64,000 nt of DNA from Acidimicrobiia bacterium (GCA_041676705.1 JBAYRL010000006.1:1-64000), one strand, 5' to 3'. Positions 8,266-16,884 are shown, counted from the stretch's first letter. The notes: generated from the sequence alone by a model not told the origin. A program made the numbers and translations.

Positions 8266-10512
8266 CTAACTAAAGGACTGTCCGTCTTCAGGGTTCAAAC
8301 CCGGAAACGAAACCGTGGTTGGGCTGGGAGACGATTTCGCAGATGGTGGAATCGGCTTCGACACCGTAACTTCTGCTTCAGCTTGGGTTTCAGTTTGTGT
8401 CGTGCGAGTGCGGACCCCAAGGGAGAGGGTCACTTCTTGTTCAGCGGGTTCTTCAGCTGCCACTTCTTCAAGCTCGGTCGCAATTGGTGGCACACCCAAG
8501 AGTGCATCGCCACGCAGTTCGGTGGTCGACCAACTTGGATCAACCCCCGGCATGGTAATTAGAACTTCACCCAAACCCTCTTTTGGAATGAAATCCCACA
8601 AGAGCGCGGCCCGTTTACCGTGCCAACGAATGCCGTAAGAGAGCAGACCCAAAGAAGTGTTCAGATTGTGTAGCTCAATGTTTCCCCCCAACCAGCTCTC
8701 GGGAAGAACTGGACAAAGCACCATTTGGGCGGGCTGACCGTTCTGCGGGGCGACGGTGTAAGCCATCAGGTCACACACTGCCTCCACATAGGCCGCGGCG
8801 GCACCCGCCGACCACGCCTCACCACTAGCCCCACCATGGGTAAGCGGATTGATCGTGGTGGGCCAACCCAGATGCTGAGTGGACATCTCGTTTAGAACCC
8901 GTAAAGACTCGAGAGCTTCGCGTTCGCCACGACGTAGACACGCCTGAGCGAAACGAGCAGTGGCCCCAGGTGATAAAACACCACCACCAAAACGGTCGAC
9001 TACGGCACCTTCGTGGAGATAGCGACGCCGGATCTCCTCCATCAGTGAAGAAGCGACCTCACTTTGTGCTTCCAACAAATTAAGGGGTGCCAGCAGCTCC
9101 AAAAGTTCTACCGGGTTAGAACCAAAGCTGCCGCTGGTTCCGGTTTGGAGACCAACCTCCACCATCTCCCACAAATCTTGAGCCCGATTTTCAATCTCGA
9201 CCGCGGCTTCGATCTCATTACGGTCTCGCAAAGCCTGGGCCAAAACGTTGGTGCCATACAGATGCCAAGCTGCATCCATAATTTCTAACGAATCGTGCTT
9301 AAACGACCAGCGGCGCGCACCAGGGCGATAATGGGCCCCAGCAGCGGCCATAGCCAAGGTTAAATCGTCGGTTTCCCACTCTGGACAGCACAAAATATGT
9401 TCGGCAAAAGCCGAGACAACCGCACCCGTAGCGCTTCGGTTGCGGTCGTCGCCACCAAGGCGACCGGATGTACCTTGGCCCTCAGGCAAGGTTTCAACTA
9501 TTAATCCTGCCTCTTCATGCAATCCAACCAGGTCGAGGGCTCGCACCACCGCGGCGGCGTCGCGCATGTCACCGTGGGCCAAATCGACCCCGGGTGAAAC
9601 CAACAACATTTGGGTACGGGCACGTTCGAAGGTGTCACCTAAGATCTGATCGGGCACCACAATCCTCGTGCCACGACCCACGTGAGACTGCCAGCCTCGA
9701 GCTACGGCATCATACGGCGGCACCACGGCCGGGGCGGTTGAGACTTCGCTGGGTGTTAGCGAGCGCAGCGGAATGAGGACCCGAAGCGACGCACTATGGC
9801 TTAGGGGATAAATTAAGGCTGCCTGAGCGAACCCGGCCTCGCATCGACTAACGGTTGAAGCCGATGATGAAGCACCACCAGTCATAACCACACGAGCTAC
9901 GTCACCATCCACGAAGCTGGCGGCAGCGCTGCGGTGGGCTGGTTTGGGTAACCACATGGCCAAACGGCCATCCACCGAAACCATCGAATCGGTGACCTCA
10001 ACGGTACCTACACGATGGTGGCCCAGAACTCCGAAAGGGCGAATGGCAATCGCCAATGCCAGTGGTGCCTTGCTTTCATTGGCAAACTCAACCGCCAAGG
10101 TGGGCCCGGTTTCAGAATCGTGAAACGCCCAAACTCGTTCTACAAAGTCGCCACCAGGTACCCGCATAGTGGTTTCAACAATCGGCGCATTACCGTGCAA
10201 CACCTGGCGCACCCCGCCTTCACGGGCTGGGAGACGCCACCGGTCATCGGCGCCAGCCCACCAGTCCAAACTCCAGCCACCGGGCCATGGGGTAACCAGA
10301 CCCCGAGGATCGACAATGGCATGTTCGGGGGAACCTAAAGTGCCAACTGGTACCGCGTTGCGATGAGTAATATTTTCAGGTGCTCCGCTTCCCAACGCCG
10401 GAACAAAAGAAGGGCTGGACGGATTTAGCTGGCGTTCAAGCCAATAAGGCAACATCCATTCCGCAGCGTGAGAAACAATTGACCGCATTGGGTTTAGAGC
10501 ATCTTCAGCCAT
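8266..10512 (-). CDS. Large cytoplasmic protein resembling six-hairpin glycosidases; function unknown
   Basis: The product (about 748 residues) has an N-terminal half rich in beta-strands with many Trp and Gly (TPWPGGWSLDWWAGADDRWR, FVERVWAFHDSETGPTLAVEF) and a C-terminal half of repeated amphipathic helices (about 300-640) with WPTTINPLTHGGASGEAWSAG. That layout resembles amylo-alpha-1,6-glucosidase-like and other alpha/alpha-toroid glycosidases, but I see no catalytic signature I would trust. The last 70 residues are acidic then Ser/Pro/Thr-rich and likely disordered. There is no signal peptide. The track frame begins with a TTG at 10521; the ATG at 10512 (MAEDALNP) is preferred. It lies between gpsA and rnhB on the minus strand. 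Confidence 0.55.
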   Translation of the reverse strand: MAEDALNPMRSIVSHAAEWMLPYWLERQLNPSSPSFVPALGSGAPENITHRNAVPVGTLGSPEHAIVDPRGLVTPWPGGWSLDWWAGADDRWRLPAREGGVRQVLHGNAPIVETTMRVPGGDFVERVWAFHDSETGPTLAVEFANESKAPLALAIAIRPFGVLGHHRVGTVEVTDSMVSVDGRLAMWLPKPAHRSAAASFVDGDVARVVMTGGASSSASTVSRCEAGFAQAALIYPLSHSASLRVLIPLRSLTPSEVSTAPAVVPPYDAVARGWQSHVGRGTRIVVPDQILGDTFERARTQMLLVSPGVDLAHGDMRDAAAVVRALDLVGLHEEAGLIVETLPEGQGTSGRLGGDDRNRSATGAVVSAFAEHILCCPEWETDDLTLAMAAAGAHYRPGARRWSFKHDSLEIMDAAWHLYGTNVLAQALRDRNEIEAAVEIENRAQDLWEMVEVGLQTGTSGSFGSNPVELLELLAPLNLLEAQSEVASSLMEEIRRRYLHEGAVVDRFGGGVLSPGATARFAQACLRRGEREALESLRVLNEMSTQHLGWPTTINPLTHGGASGEAWSAGAAAAYVEAVCDLMAYTVAPQNGQPAQMVLCPVLPESWLGGNIELHNLNTSLGLLSYGIRWHGKRAALLWDFIPKEGLGEVLITMPGVDPSWSTTELRGDALLGVPPIATELEEVAAEEPAEQEVTLSLGVRTRTTQTETQAEAEVTVSKPIPPSAKSSPSPTTVSFPGLNPEDGQSFS

Positions 10513-10556
10513 GACACCCAAGATGCTACCGAAGCCCGACCTAGACCCAGAATTAT

Positions 10557-11564
10557 CTAGGGTTGAAAACCATAAACTTCGGGGCGGGCATCTCGGGCCA
10601 ACAACAGATTAAAAGCCTCAGTGGCCGAAATACTGCCGTTGCAAACCTGAGCCACCAAATTAGCAATCGGCATTTCAACCCCATGTTCACGGGCCAACCG
10701 CAACGCCACCTGAGCTGCTTTAACACCCTCGGCAACCATGTTCATCTCGGCGATTATTGAAGGCAGGTCGCGGCCTCGACCTAACTGCTCACCCACATGA
10801 CGGTTACGGCTTTGGGGGCTAATAGCGGTAGCCACCAAGTCACCAAGGCCGGCCAAGCCGGCAAAGGTGATAGGCACGCCCCCCATCGAGACGCCAAGGC
10901 GTGTCAACTCAGCCAAACCGCGGGTAATGATGGCAGCTCGCGAGTTGTCTCCGGCGCCAAGCCCATCGGCCACACCACACGCAATGGCAATCACATTCTT
11001 AAGAGCACCACCCGTTTCGGCACCAACCACATCATGGTGGGTATAAATCCGAAGGTTTGAGCCAGCAAACAAGCCCTGCACCTGGGCACCTAGGGCCTCA
11101 TCGGCTGTAGCCACCACCGAAGCGGCCGGGAAACCGTCCATAATTTCGTTAGCCAAATTAGGACCGGTCAAAACCGCGGTGGAATGGCCCGGGACAACTT
11201 CGGCGCAAACCTCGGTCATCCGTTTCATCGAGCCTTCCTCAAAGCCCTTGGTCAAACTAACCAGTGAGGCATTAGCCGAAAGGTGTGGGGCCATGGTTGC
11301 CAGGGCTCCGCGAAAGGCCTGCGAGGGCACGGCCACTGCCACCACTTCGGCATTGGCAACCGTGGCAGACATAGAAGAGGACGCCACGATTGCTTTGTTC
11401 AATTCGTGGGCCGCCAGATACGACGAGTTTCGGTGGGTTTCGTTAATTTCAGCAGCGACCTCGGGGCGACGAGCCCACAACCGTACAGGTTCACGAGCTG
11501 CTATAACATGGGCGATAGTTGTTCCCCAAGAGCCTGCGCCGACCACCGCTACTCGTGTTTCCAT
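10557..11564 (-). CDS. gpsA: Glycerol-3-phosphate dehydrogenase [NAD(P)+]
   Basis: The 335-residue protein begins with the Rossmann motif VAVVGAGSWGTTIAHV and has VAVPSQAFR, SLTKGFE, LTGPNLANEI and the signature GALKNVIAIACGVADGLGAG with the catalytic Lys (about residues 185-204). It reduces dihydroxyacetone phosphate to sn-glycerol 3-phosphate for phospholipid synthesis in the cytoplasm. Length is normal for the family. The gene is divergent from cofC, the two starts being about 50 bp apart. No Shine-Dalgarno precedes the ATG. Confidence 0.95.
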   Translation of the reverse strand: METRVAVVGAGSWGTTIAHVIAAREPVRLWARRPEVAAEINETHRNSSYLAAHELNKAIVASSSMSATVANAEVVAVAVPSQAFRGALATMAPHLSANASLVSLTKGFEEGSMKRMTEVCAEVVPGHSTAVLTGPNLANEIMDGFPAASVVATADEALGAQVQGLFAGSNLRIYTHHDVVGAETGGALKNVIAIACGVADGLGAGDNSRAAIITRGLAELTRLGVSMGGVPITFAGLAGLGDLVATAISPQSRNRHVGEQLGRGRDLPSIIAEMNMVAEGVKAAQVALRLAREHGVEMPIANLVAQVCNGSISATEAFNLLLARDARPEVYGFQP

Positions 11565-11615
11565 AAGCCAACATTAGGCGTGCTTCGCGGTGCGACCCTG
11601 TATTCTATGAGGCTA

Positions 11616-12194
11616 ATGCCCACCCGAGCTGCCGTTATTGTGCCCATGAAACCATTTAGTGCGGCTAAGGGTCGCCTGGCCCAAACTTTGGCACCTAGCA
11701 AGCGTGCCAGCTTGGCTCGTGAAATGGCGCAGGTGGTGTTGCAAGCCGCCGCGCCGCTACCGGTGTTAGTGGTGTGTGATCACGACGAGGTAGCAACATG
11801 GGCCCGCCAGCAAGAAGCCATGGTCCTTTTTCAGAAAGAGCCTGGTTTGAACAATGCCGTGCAAGAAGCGTTTCAATACTTACGTGAAGCTGGTTTCTCA
11901 CACGTGATCGTTGCTCACGGCGATTTACCCTTGGCCCAAGATTTGGCGTGGCTTGCCGAATTCGAGGGCGTAACAATCGTGCCTGACCGGCACCGACAAG
12001 GCACAAACGTGATGAGCGTGCCCACCAGCGCCGCCTTCGTATTTGGCTATGGACCGGGTTCCTTTGCTTACCATCTAGACCACGTTCAAGCGCTAGGTTT
12101 GCCGTATCGTGTGGTGGAAGACGCCGCTTTGGGATGGGATGTTGACGAACCGCGTGATCTGTCAGTTTTATCTAGACCTTCGGAACAAGAGTGA
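11616..12194 (+). CDS. cofC: Phospholactate/PEP guanylyltransferase (coenzyme F420 biosynthesis)
   Basis: The product (about 192 residues) has the nucleotidyltransferase opening AAVIVPMKPFSAAKGRLA, a Lys-containing loop typical of CofC/FbiD, plus VIVAHGDLPLAQ (metal-binding Asp) and DRHRQGTNVM, also typical of the family. CofC/FbiD activates 2-phospholactate or phosphoenolpyruvate with GTP, the step before transfer to the deazaflavin Fo. An in-frame ATG also exists at 11607; TATTCT at 11601-11606 could be a -10 box, in which case 11616 would start a leaderless mRNA. The stop overlaps the GTG of the next gene by 4 nt (GTGA), so the genes are coupled. The gene supports F420 use by the host. Confidence 0.87.
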   Translation: MPTRAAVIVPMKPFSAAKGRLAQTLAPSKRASLAREMAQVVLQAAAPLPVLVVCDHDEVATWARQQEAMVLFQKEPGLNNAVQEAFQYLREAGFSHVIVAHGDLPLAQDLAWLAEFEGVTIVPDRHRQGTNVMSVPTSAAFVFGYGPGSFAYHLDHVQALGLPYRVVEDAALGWDVDEPRDLSVLSRPSEQE

Positions 12195-12922
12195 ACCCAA
12201 AAATTAACTTGGCGATACCAAATCGGGCTTTAGCAATCGGTGCGCACCCCGATGATATTGACTTCCAATGCGGTGCCACCTTGGCCAAATGGGCGGCCGC
12301 TGGCTGCGAAGTCAGCTATTTAATATGTACTGATGGCCAAAAAGGCACTTGGGACCCCAATGAAGACCTGGGCGCACTGGTATCTACTCGACAAGATGAA
12401 CAACGCCGAGCAGCGAAAGCTATCGGCGCAACCGGCGAGGTAGTCTTTTTGGGCCACACTGACGGAGAATTAGAAAACACACGTTCTGTTCGATTTCAGA
12501 TAGTTGAATGGATTAGACGCCTGAAACCGAATGTGGTCCTCGGGCATGATCCATGGAAGCGTTATCGACTCCACCCTGATCATCGCGCTGCTGGGTTTTT
12601 GTGCGTCGATTCAATTGTCGGAGCGCGCGACCCGCACTTCTTTCCTGAACAAAACCTGGCGCATCATCGTCCCGACGCCTTGTTGTTGTTTGAAGCCGAT
12701 GAGGCCGATCACTTCGAAGAGGTTACGGGCTTTGGAGAACACAAAGTGAACGCCTTAATGCAACACGTAAGTCAGTTCATCACCACCATGGACATTCAGC
12801 CCAACGATGATGGCACTCAAGCCGAAGCCTTTCGACACCGTATTCTAAGCCAGCTAGCTGCCACCGGTAGCCTGGCCGGATTAAGCCAAGCGGAAGCCTA
12901 CAAAATAATCGAGCCGTTATGA
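12191..12922 (+). CDS. PIG-L/LmbE-family N-acetylglucosaminyl deacetylase-like hydrolase
   Basis: The 243-residue product has the zinc-binding AHPDD motif at about 18-22 (AIGAHPDDIDFQCGATL), DGQKGTWDPNEDL, and the second zinc motif HPDHRAAG near residue 128. Members deacetylate GlcNAc-type substrates; in actinobacteria these include MshB (mycothiol precursor) and Mca (mycothiol conjugate amidase). The substrate here cannot be assigned. It starts with GTG inside the cofC stop (GTGA) and its own stop overlaps the next gene (ATGA), so it is the middle gene of a tightly coupled three-gene operon. Confidence 0.87.
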   Translation: MNPKINLAIPNRALAIGAHPDDIDFQCGATLAKWAAAGCEVSYLICTDGQKGTWDPNEDLGALVSTRQDEQRRAAKAIGATGEVVFLGHTDGELENTRSVRFQIVEWIRRLKPNVVLGHDPWKRYRLHPDHRAAGFLCVDSIVGARDPHFFPEQNLAHHRPDALLLFEADEADHFEEVTGFGEHKVNALMQHVSQFITTMDIQPNDDGTQAEAFRHRILSQLAATGSLAGLSQAEAYKIIEPL

Positions 12923-13200
12923 CCGAGAACTCTCCAAAACCCCAACCAGCTATTTTGCCTGGTGGCATCCCCGATATTCCTGATGGTAACTACGACGTAT
13001 TTATCGTTGACGCCGGTGAATATGGCGATCCTGGCGATGACTGTATGGAGCTATCATTAGCAATAGTCATGGGTGAGTTAAAAGGCATGGTGTTAGAACT
13101 AAAGGCCACCCACCTTGGCTGGCACAATGCCGACCTAATAGGTATGCCCGGCACCCTTTTCGTCGAAGACGGCACACCTAAGCTGCACATCGATACTTAA
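12919..13200 (+). CDS. Small acidic hypothetical protein
   Basis: This 93-residue acidic protein is not recognised. It has a Pro-rich head (PKPQPAILPGGIPDIPDGNY) and then alternating hydrophobic strands (DVFIVDAGEYG, MELSLAIVMGELKGMVLELKA) suggesting a small beta-barrel or OB-like fold. The first ATG overlaps the PIG-L gene stop by 4 nt, so it is translationally coupled; coding status rests on that coupling and on codon-like composition. A function linked to the PIG-L enzyme or to cofC is only a guess from context. Confidence 0.65.
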   Translation: MTENSPKPQPAILPGGIPDIPDGNYDVFIVDAGEYGDPGDDCMELSLAIVMGELKGMVLELKATHLGWHNADLIGMPGTLFVEDGTPKLHIDT

Positions 13201-13258
13201 CTAAACACCCCGAGTATCCACCACTTCAGCGCTCATATTACGTACCATGCTTTAGGTA

Positions 13259-13849
13259 ATGGCACGACAAAGGCTGATATACGGTCTCGACATTGAGACG
13301 GATACCAGAATTGACGGTCTTGACCCTGGTATCTCATCGGTTGTCGCTATTGCCATCTCTACTATTCGAGGCACCGAAACTTTGGTCGGCGATGAATGGT
13401 TGCTGCTAGCAGGGCTAGAACAGCACCTAGCGTCGCTCGAACCCGGGGTGATCGCCACCTGGAATGGCGCCTTGTATGACCTGCCGTTTATCTACGACCG
13501 GGCTGCCTTCTACGGAATTCGTTTAGGCCTTCGCCTGGAAGCTTCACACCGCGTGAGTTTGGGTAAAGGTCTAGTTGGGCACCAACATGCTTATCGAGCC
13601 AGTTGGCATGGCCACGCACATGTCGATTTGTGCCGCATGTATCAACACAGTGAGCGCCCGGCTCCCGCCTGCAATTTGGCTCAAGAAGCCCTGCACGCTA
13701 AAGCAACCCGCGACGCGGAACTAGCTCGGGCGTTGGCATCGCGGCGCTGGAACAGCGTTATTTCCTTTATTGATCAGACGCCAAGCGCGATAGCGCCACC
13801 CGTTAATCACGACAAACGGGTGGCAGCTATAACGCAGCAAGCTTCTTAA
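13259..13849 (+). CDS. DEDD-type 3'-5' exonuclease-fold protein
   Basis: The 196-residue product has the three acidic motifs of DnaQ-like exonucleases: GLDIETDTRI (Exo I, about 9-18), ATWNGALYDLPFIYDRA (Exo II, about 65-81), and KATRDAELARALA near the C-terminus (Exo III-like Asp). The spacing is compatible with a compact RNase H-like fold. It may process nucleic acid ends, but the substrate is unknown. A TACCAT hexamer 10 nt before the ATG could be a -10 box, giving a near-leaderless mRNA. Its stop shares TTAA with the thiolase stop on the other strand. Confidence 0.68.
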   Translation: MARQRLIYGLDIETDTRIDGLDPGISSVVAIAISTIRGTETLVGDEWLLLAGLEQHLASLEPGVIATWNGALYDLPFIYDRAAFYGIRLGLRLEASHRVSLGKGLVGHQHAYRASWHGHAHVDLCRMYQHSERPAPACNLAQEALHAKATRDAELARALASRRWNSVISFIDQTPSAIAPPVNHDKRVAAITQQAS

Positions 13850-14988
13850 GGCTCTACGTTCGAGAAGATTATGGTGCCGCTGGCGGCAAACATGCCCCCC
13901 ACACCGTGCGCAATTGAAATCTCGGCACCTTCAATTTGTGCCGGAGCAATACCACGCATCTGACGGACACTCTCTTGTAGGGCATACATGCCATACATCC
14001 CGGAGTGCATGTATGAAAGGCCACCACCGTTGGTGTTAACCGGTAGCTTCCCTCCAATAGCGGTGTTGCGCTCTCGAATAAACGCCGGAGCTTCACCTAA
14101 GCCCACAAAACCGAGATCTTCTAGACCATAGATCGGGAGGTGCGCGAAGGCGTCGTAGATCATAAGGTGATCAACATCGTCGTGGGTGATACCGGCCTCA
14201 TCGAACGCCTTCTTACCCGAAACTCTAAAGGCTCGCGAAGTGGTGAAATCGTCCATTTGGCTAACCATGGGCGTTTCACTGCTTTCGCCGGTGCCCAAAA
14301 TGTAGACCGGTTTCTGCGGAAAATCTTTGGCACGATCGGCTGAGGTGAGAATCAAGGCACCACCACCATCGGTCACCAAGCAGCAAAGCAGCTTACGGAA
14401 GGGCCAAGCGATCATACGCGAGTCGAGCACTTCGTCAACGGTGAGCGGATCACGGAACGAAGCACGGGGGTTTAGCCCTGCCCATTCACGCTGGATCACC
14501 GCCACGTTGGCCAAATCTTCTTCGGTAGCACCGTAGGTCTTGGCGTAACGCAACCATGGGATCGTGAAGGTGGTGGGAGGACCCATGGGGCCATAGGGCA
14601 TTTCAAACTGGCCCGGCAGACTGGCAGGTGCCATGCCCCAGCGCCCGGAACCAACCCGAGAACGACCACTTTCACCGTGGGTAATAAGAATAGTGTCGGC
14701 AAGACCTTCATTAATGGCGGCAGCAGCGTGGCGCACATGCAACATGAATGAACAGCCACCAACTGAGGTGCCATCAACGTACTTGGGCACAATACCCAAG
14801 TATTGGGCCACGGCTACTGGCGATTCGCCCGCGCAGGCCACGCCGTCAATATCTTTGGCGGTAAGGCCGGCGTCAGCCATAGCGTTCAAGGCAGCGTCAG
14901 CATGAAGGCCAAGCTGCGAAAGGTTGGGGATTTTCCCCATGTCGGTGGTTTCTGCGGCCCCGACTACAGCCACACTTTTCGGTTTCAT
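13846..14988 (-). CDS. SCP-2-type thiolase-fold protein (acetyl-CoA acetyltransferase or Ltp2-like aldolase)
   Basis: The 380-residue protein belongs to the thiolase superfamily: TSVGGCSFMLHVRHA (Cys79 at the nucleophile position), MIYDAFAHLPIYGLEDLGF, NTNGGGLSYMHSGMYGMYA and ISIAHGVGGMFAASG. The late motif is HGVGG rather than the CxG of classical thiolases, which points to the SCP-2/Ltp2 branch. Ltp2-type members of actinobacteria act as retro-aldolases in steroid side-chain degradation and need a DUF35 partner, and such a gene lies 3 bp upstream. The precise reaction is inference. Four bases of its stop are shared with the convergent exonuclease gene. Confidence 0.82.
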   Translation of the reverse strand: MKPKSVAVVGAAETTDMGKIPNLSQLGLHADAALNAMADAGLTAKDIDGVACAGESPVAVAQYLGIVPKYVDGTSVGGCSFMLHVRHAAAAINEGLADTILITHGESGRSRVGSGRWGMAPASLPGQFEMPYGPMGPPTTFTIPWLRYAKTYGATEEDLANVAVIQREWAGLNPRASFRDPLTVDEVLDSRMIAWPFRKLLCCLVTDGGGALILTSADRAKDFPQKPVYILGTGESSETPMVSQMDDFTTSRAFRVSGKKAFDEAGITHDDVDHLMIYDAFAHLPIYGLEDLGFVGLGEAPAFIRERNTAIGGKLPVNTNGGGLSYMHSGMYGMYALQESVRQMRGIAPAQIEGAEISIAHGVGGMFAASGTIIFSNVEP

Positions 14989-14991
14989 TAC

Positions 14992-15417
14992 TTATGCCTC
15001 CACCGGACGAAACAGCGGCACTGAAATCTCATCAGTGACTTCTTCAAAAGTGACCTCAACCGGCATGTCGAGCACCAGGGCTTCAGGCGTTTGATCGCAG
15101 CCCACGATGTTGGTCATCATCCGAGGACCTTCATCAAGCTCGACAACAGCAATTGAGTACGGTGCTGTGAAGCCGGGCACGTCGCGGTGATGAATCACAT
15201 AGCTATAGAGAGTGCCTTTACCACTAGCTACCTCAACCGCTACGTTGCGGCTAGAGCACGTTGGGCAAAATGGCCGCGGCGGGAAATATGCTCCCTCGCA
15301 GTCTTGACACCGCTGGATCCGAAGTTCGCCAGCTTTGGTACCTTCCCAGAAATGGGCAGTTTCCGGTACCGGCTCTGGCACAGGTCGGGTAGGAGCGGCC
15401 GATTTCGGCGCAGACAT
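14992..15417 (-). CDS. DUF35 OB-fold protein with rubredoxin-like zinc ribbon
   Basis: The product (141 residues) has an N-terminal helix (TAHFWEGTKAGELRIQRC), a zinc ribbon formed by CQDC and CPTC (about residues 43-62) and an OB fold (GKGTLYSYVIHHRDVPGF, YSIAVVELDEGPRMMTNI). DUF35 proteins bind acyl-CoA and partner with thiolase-like enzymes; the thiolase start lies 3 bp after this stop. The open frame extends to 15528, but the upstream part lacks family similarity and a GGGGGGACC ribosome-binding sequence lies just before the ATG at 15417. Confidence 0.85.
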   Translation of the reverse strand: MSAPKSAAPTRPVPEPVPETAHFWEGTKAGELRIQRCQDCEGAYFPPRPFCPTCSSRNVAVEVASGKGTLYSYVIHHRDVPGFTAPYSIAVVELDEGPRMMTNIVGCDQTPEALVLDMPVEVTFEEVTDEISVPLFRPVEA

Positions 15418-15535
15418 TCTAAGGGTCCCCCCTAATTGTAGAGTTGTATTGCTTGGATCTTCCCTGGGCCGCTGTGACCAACGGCCTATTTTTCCTACGC
15501 TAGGACAGAGCCGCAGGCTGGGTGACATTGGGAAG

Positions 15536-16312
15536 CTAAATTCGTAACAACTGCAGCTGCAAATGGCTATAGGTGGCAGAGGGAACTATCTCGGCCAAGT
15601 CATTCAATAGGTCTGAAAGTTCGGGAAAGTTAGCCAAGCACCAACGCGAGAAGATGCCGACATCCATCCATGAGGCAATGCGTTTACTAATGCCTAGCTC
15701 TGGTAACTCTCCAGCTAAACAGGCCTGGTGAACCTGGTGCCACGATAGCCACCGTGTGGGTTGGGCTCCTTCGATGACTTGCACGGTTACCTCGGTGCCC
15801 GTGGCTGCCAGGGTATATATCCTATGGACCCACAACAAGGCTAGAAAATGACGAATGGGCACGGTGGCCGGTGCGGTTGGTAATCCCATACTTCGTCGTA
15901 GAGCATCGGCGATTTTTCCATGGGGTCCATCGAGACTGTTTTCAATCCGGCTCGTGGGTGCATCACCGGCCACTCGGATTACCGAAGTGAAGGTACCGTG
16001 GCGATCACACAAGACCACCGTTCGCGCTAGGCCCAAGCGTTCGACCGCTTCAGCCTGGCCACTAAAACGTTTAGCGTGACCACTTAGCACTACCCCACTA
16101 GCGGCCCAATGCTCAGGCACCGTTTCTACCAGTGTGGATACCAAATCGACGTATGAAACCGGCAACAAAGCCAGCTCAACAGGACCCACCAAATTTGCTA
16201 CACGGATGAGTGCCACGCCCTCATCTCCAACCTCGTGGCAGGCAAGCTCGATACGTTCAGCAATTTCTAAAAGACGCAACGCGCGACCAGAAGTAACAAT
16301 TGAATTAGACAT
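15536..16312 (-). CDS. Hypothetical protein, about 258 residues, no recognised domain
   Basis: I do not recognise this family. The product is predicted soluble, with an N-terminal half of alternating helices and strands (RALRLLEIAERIEL, EGVALIRVANLVGPVELALLP, TVVLCDRHGTFTSVIRVAG) and a Trp-rich C-terminal half (LALLWVHRIYTLA, RWLSWHQVHQACL). The first half looks like a small ligand-binding alpha/beta domain, but this is a weak impression. The frame is open to 16387; the ATG at 16312 (MSNSIV) gives a more natural N-terminus. It is divergent from a UspA gene. Confidence 0.55.
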   Translation of the reverse strand: MSNSIVTSGRALRLLEIAERIELACHEVGDEGVALIRVANLVGPVELALLPVSYVDLVSTLVETVPEHWAASGVVLSGHAKRFSGQAEAVERLGLARTVVLCDRHGTFTSVIRVAGDAPTSRIENSLDGPHGKIADALRRSMGLPTAPATVPIRHFLALLWVHRIYTLAATGTEVTVQVIEGAQPTRWLSWHQVHQACLAGELPELGISKRIASWMDVGIFSRWCLANFPELSDLLNDLAEIVPSATYSHLQLQLLRI

Positions 16313-16422
16313 TGAAAATTCCCGGATATAGCTACGTAGGCACCCTTTCATGCACTGCGTCATACGGGGGTCGCTATCCGTGTTCAAGCATTGTGGTCAC
16401 GAGGTGTGACAATCTAGGTATT

Positions 16423-16884
16423 GTGAATACCACCAACGCCTCACTTGTGCCTGCACCCGGCCGTATCGTGGTAGGAATCGACGGCTCGGAAATGTCGCTA
16501 CTGGCCGTGAGCCACGCTGCCCTGTTGGCAAAAGCCTTCGATGCCCATGTGATTGCCGTACACGCGGTCGGCATGTTAAGTCGCATCAATGGCCAAATGC
16601 ACCCGAGCGACCAAGTTCAAGATGAATTGCAAACTGAAATGCTGGAATGGACTGCGCTGTTGCGCGAGAGCGGCATAGAGTTCAGCACTATTTTGGAAGA
16701 CGGCCCACCCGGTTTGGTTCTAACCAGGGTCGCTGAACGTGAAGAAGCTGGGTTGCTGGTTTTAGGCACCCGAGGTTTGGGGTCAGCCGATGACGCTGTA
16801 CTTGGCTCGACCTGTTACCACCTAATGCGATTTTCTCCGGTCCCTTTGTTCATCATTCCCGGTACCGGGGCGATTTGTCGCTAA
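16423..16884 (+). CDS. Universal stress protein (UspA family)
   Basis: The product (about 153 residues) is one Usp domain: RIVVGIDGSEMSLLAVSHAA at the start and a nucleotide-loop-like GTRGLGSADDAVLGSTCYHLM near the end (compare the G-2x-G-9x-G-S/T ATP-binding motif). The frame is open from 16312 but the first 37 residues do not resemble Usp; the GTG at 16423 is preferred. It lies next to a NarL-type two-component system, and its stop overlaps the response-regulator stop by 4 nt (CTAA shared on both strands). A link of Usp proteins to redox or oxygen-responsive regulators is known in mycobacteria (DosR regulon); here it is only suggested by position. Confidence 0.82.
   Translation: MNTTNASLVPAPGRIVVGIDGSEMSLLAVSHAALLAKAFDAHVIAVHAVGMLSRINGQMHPSDQVQDELQTEMLEWTALLRESGIEFSTILEDGPPGLVLTRVAEREEAGLLVLGTRGLGSADDAVLGSTCYHLMRFSPVPLFIIPGTGAICR

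Noticed and set aside
10540..10562. CCTAGA/TCTAGG repeat at the gpsA stop as a terminator
   Set aside because: The stem is only 6 bp with a 10- to 11-nt loop and no T run on either strand.
16396..16410. GTCAC-N5-GTGAC repeat upstream of the UspA gene as a CRP-like site
   Set aside because: Arms are only 5 bp and do not fit the CRP consensus; such short repeats are expected by chance.
16312..16422. N-terminal extension of the UspA gene from 16312
   Set aside because: The first 37 residues do not look like a Usp domain and would start right where the divergent gene starts; the GTG at 16423 gives a normal Usp protein.
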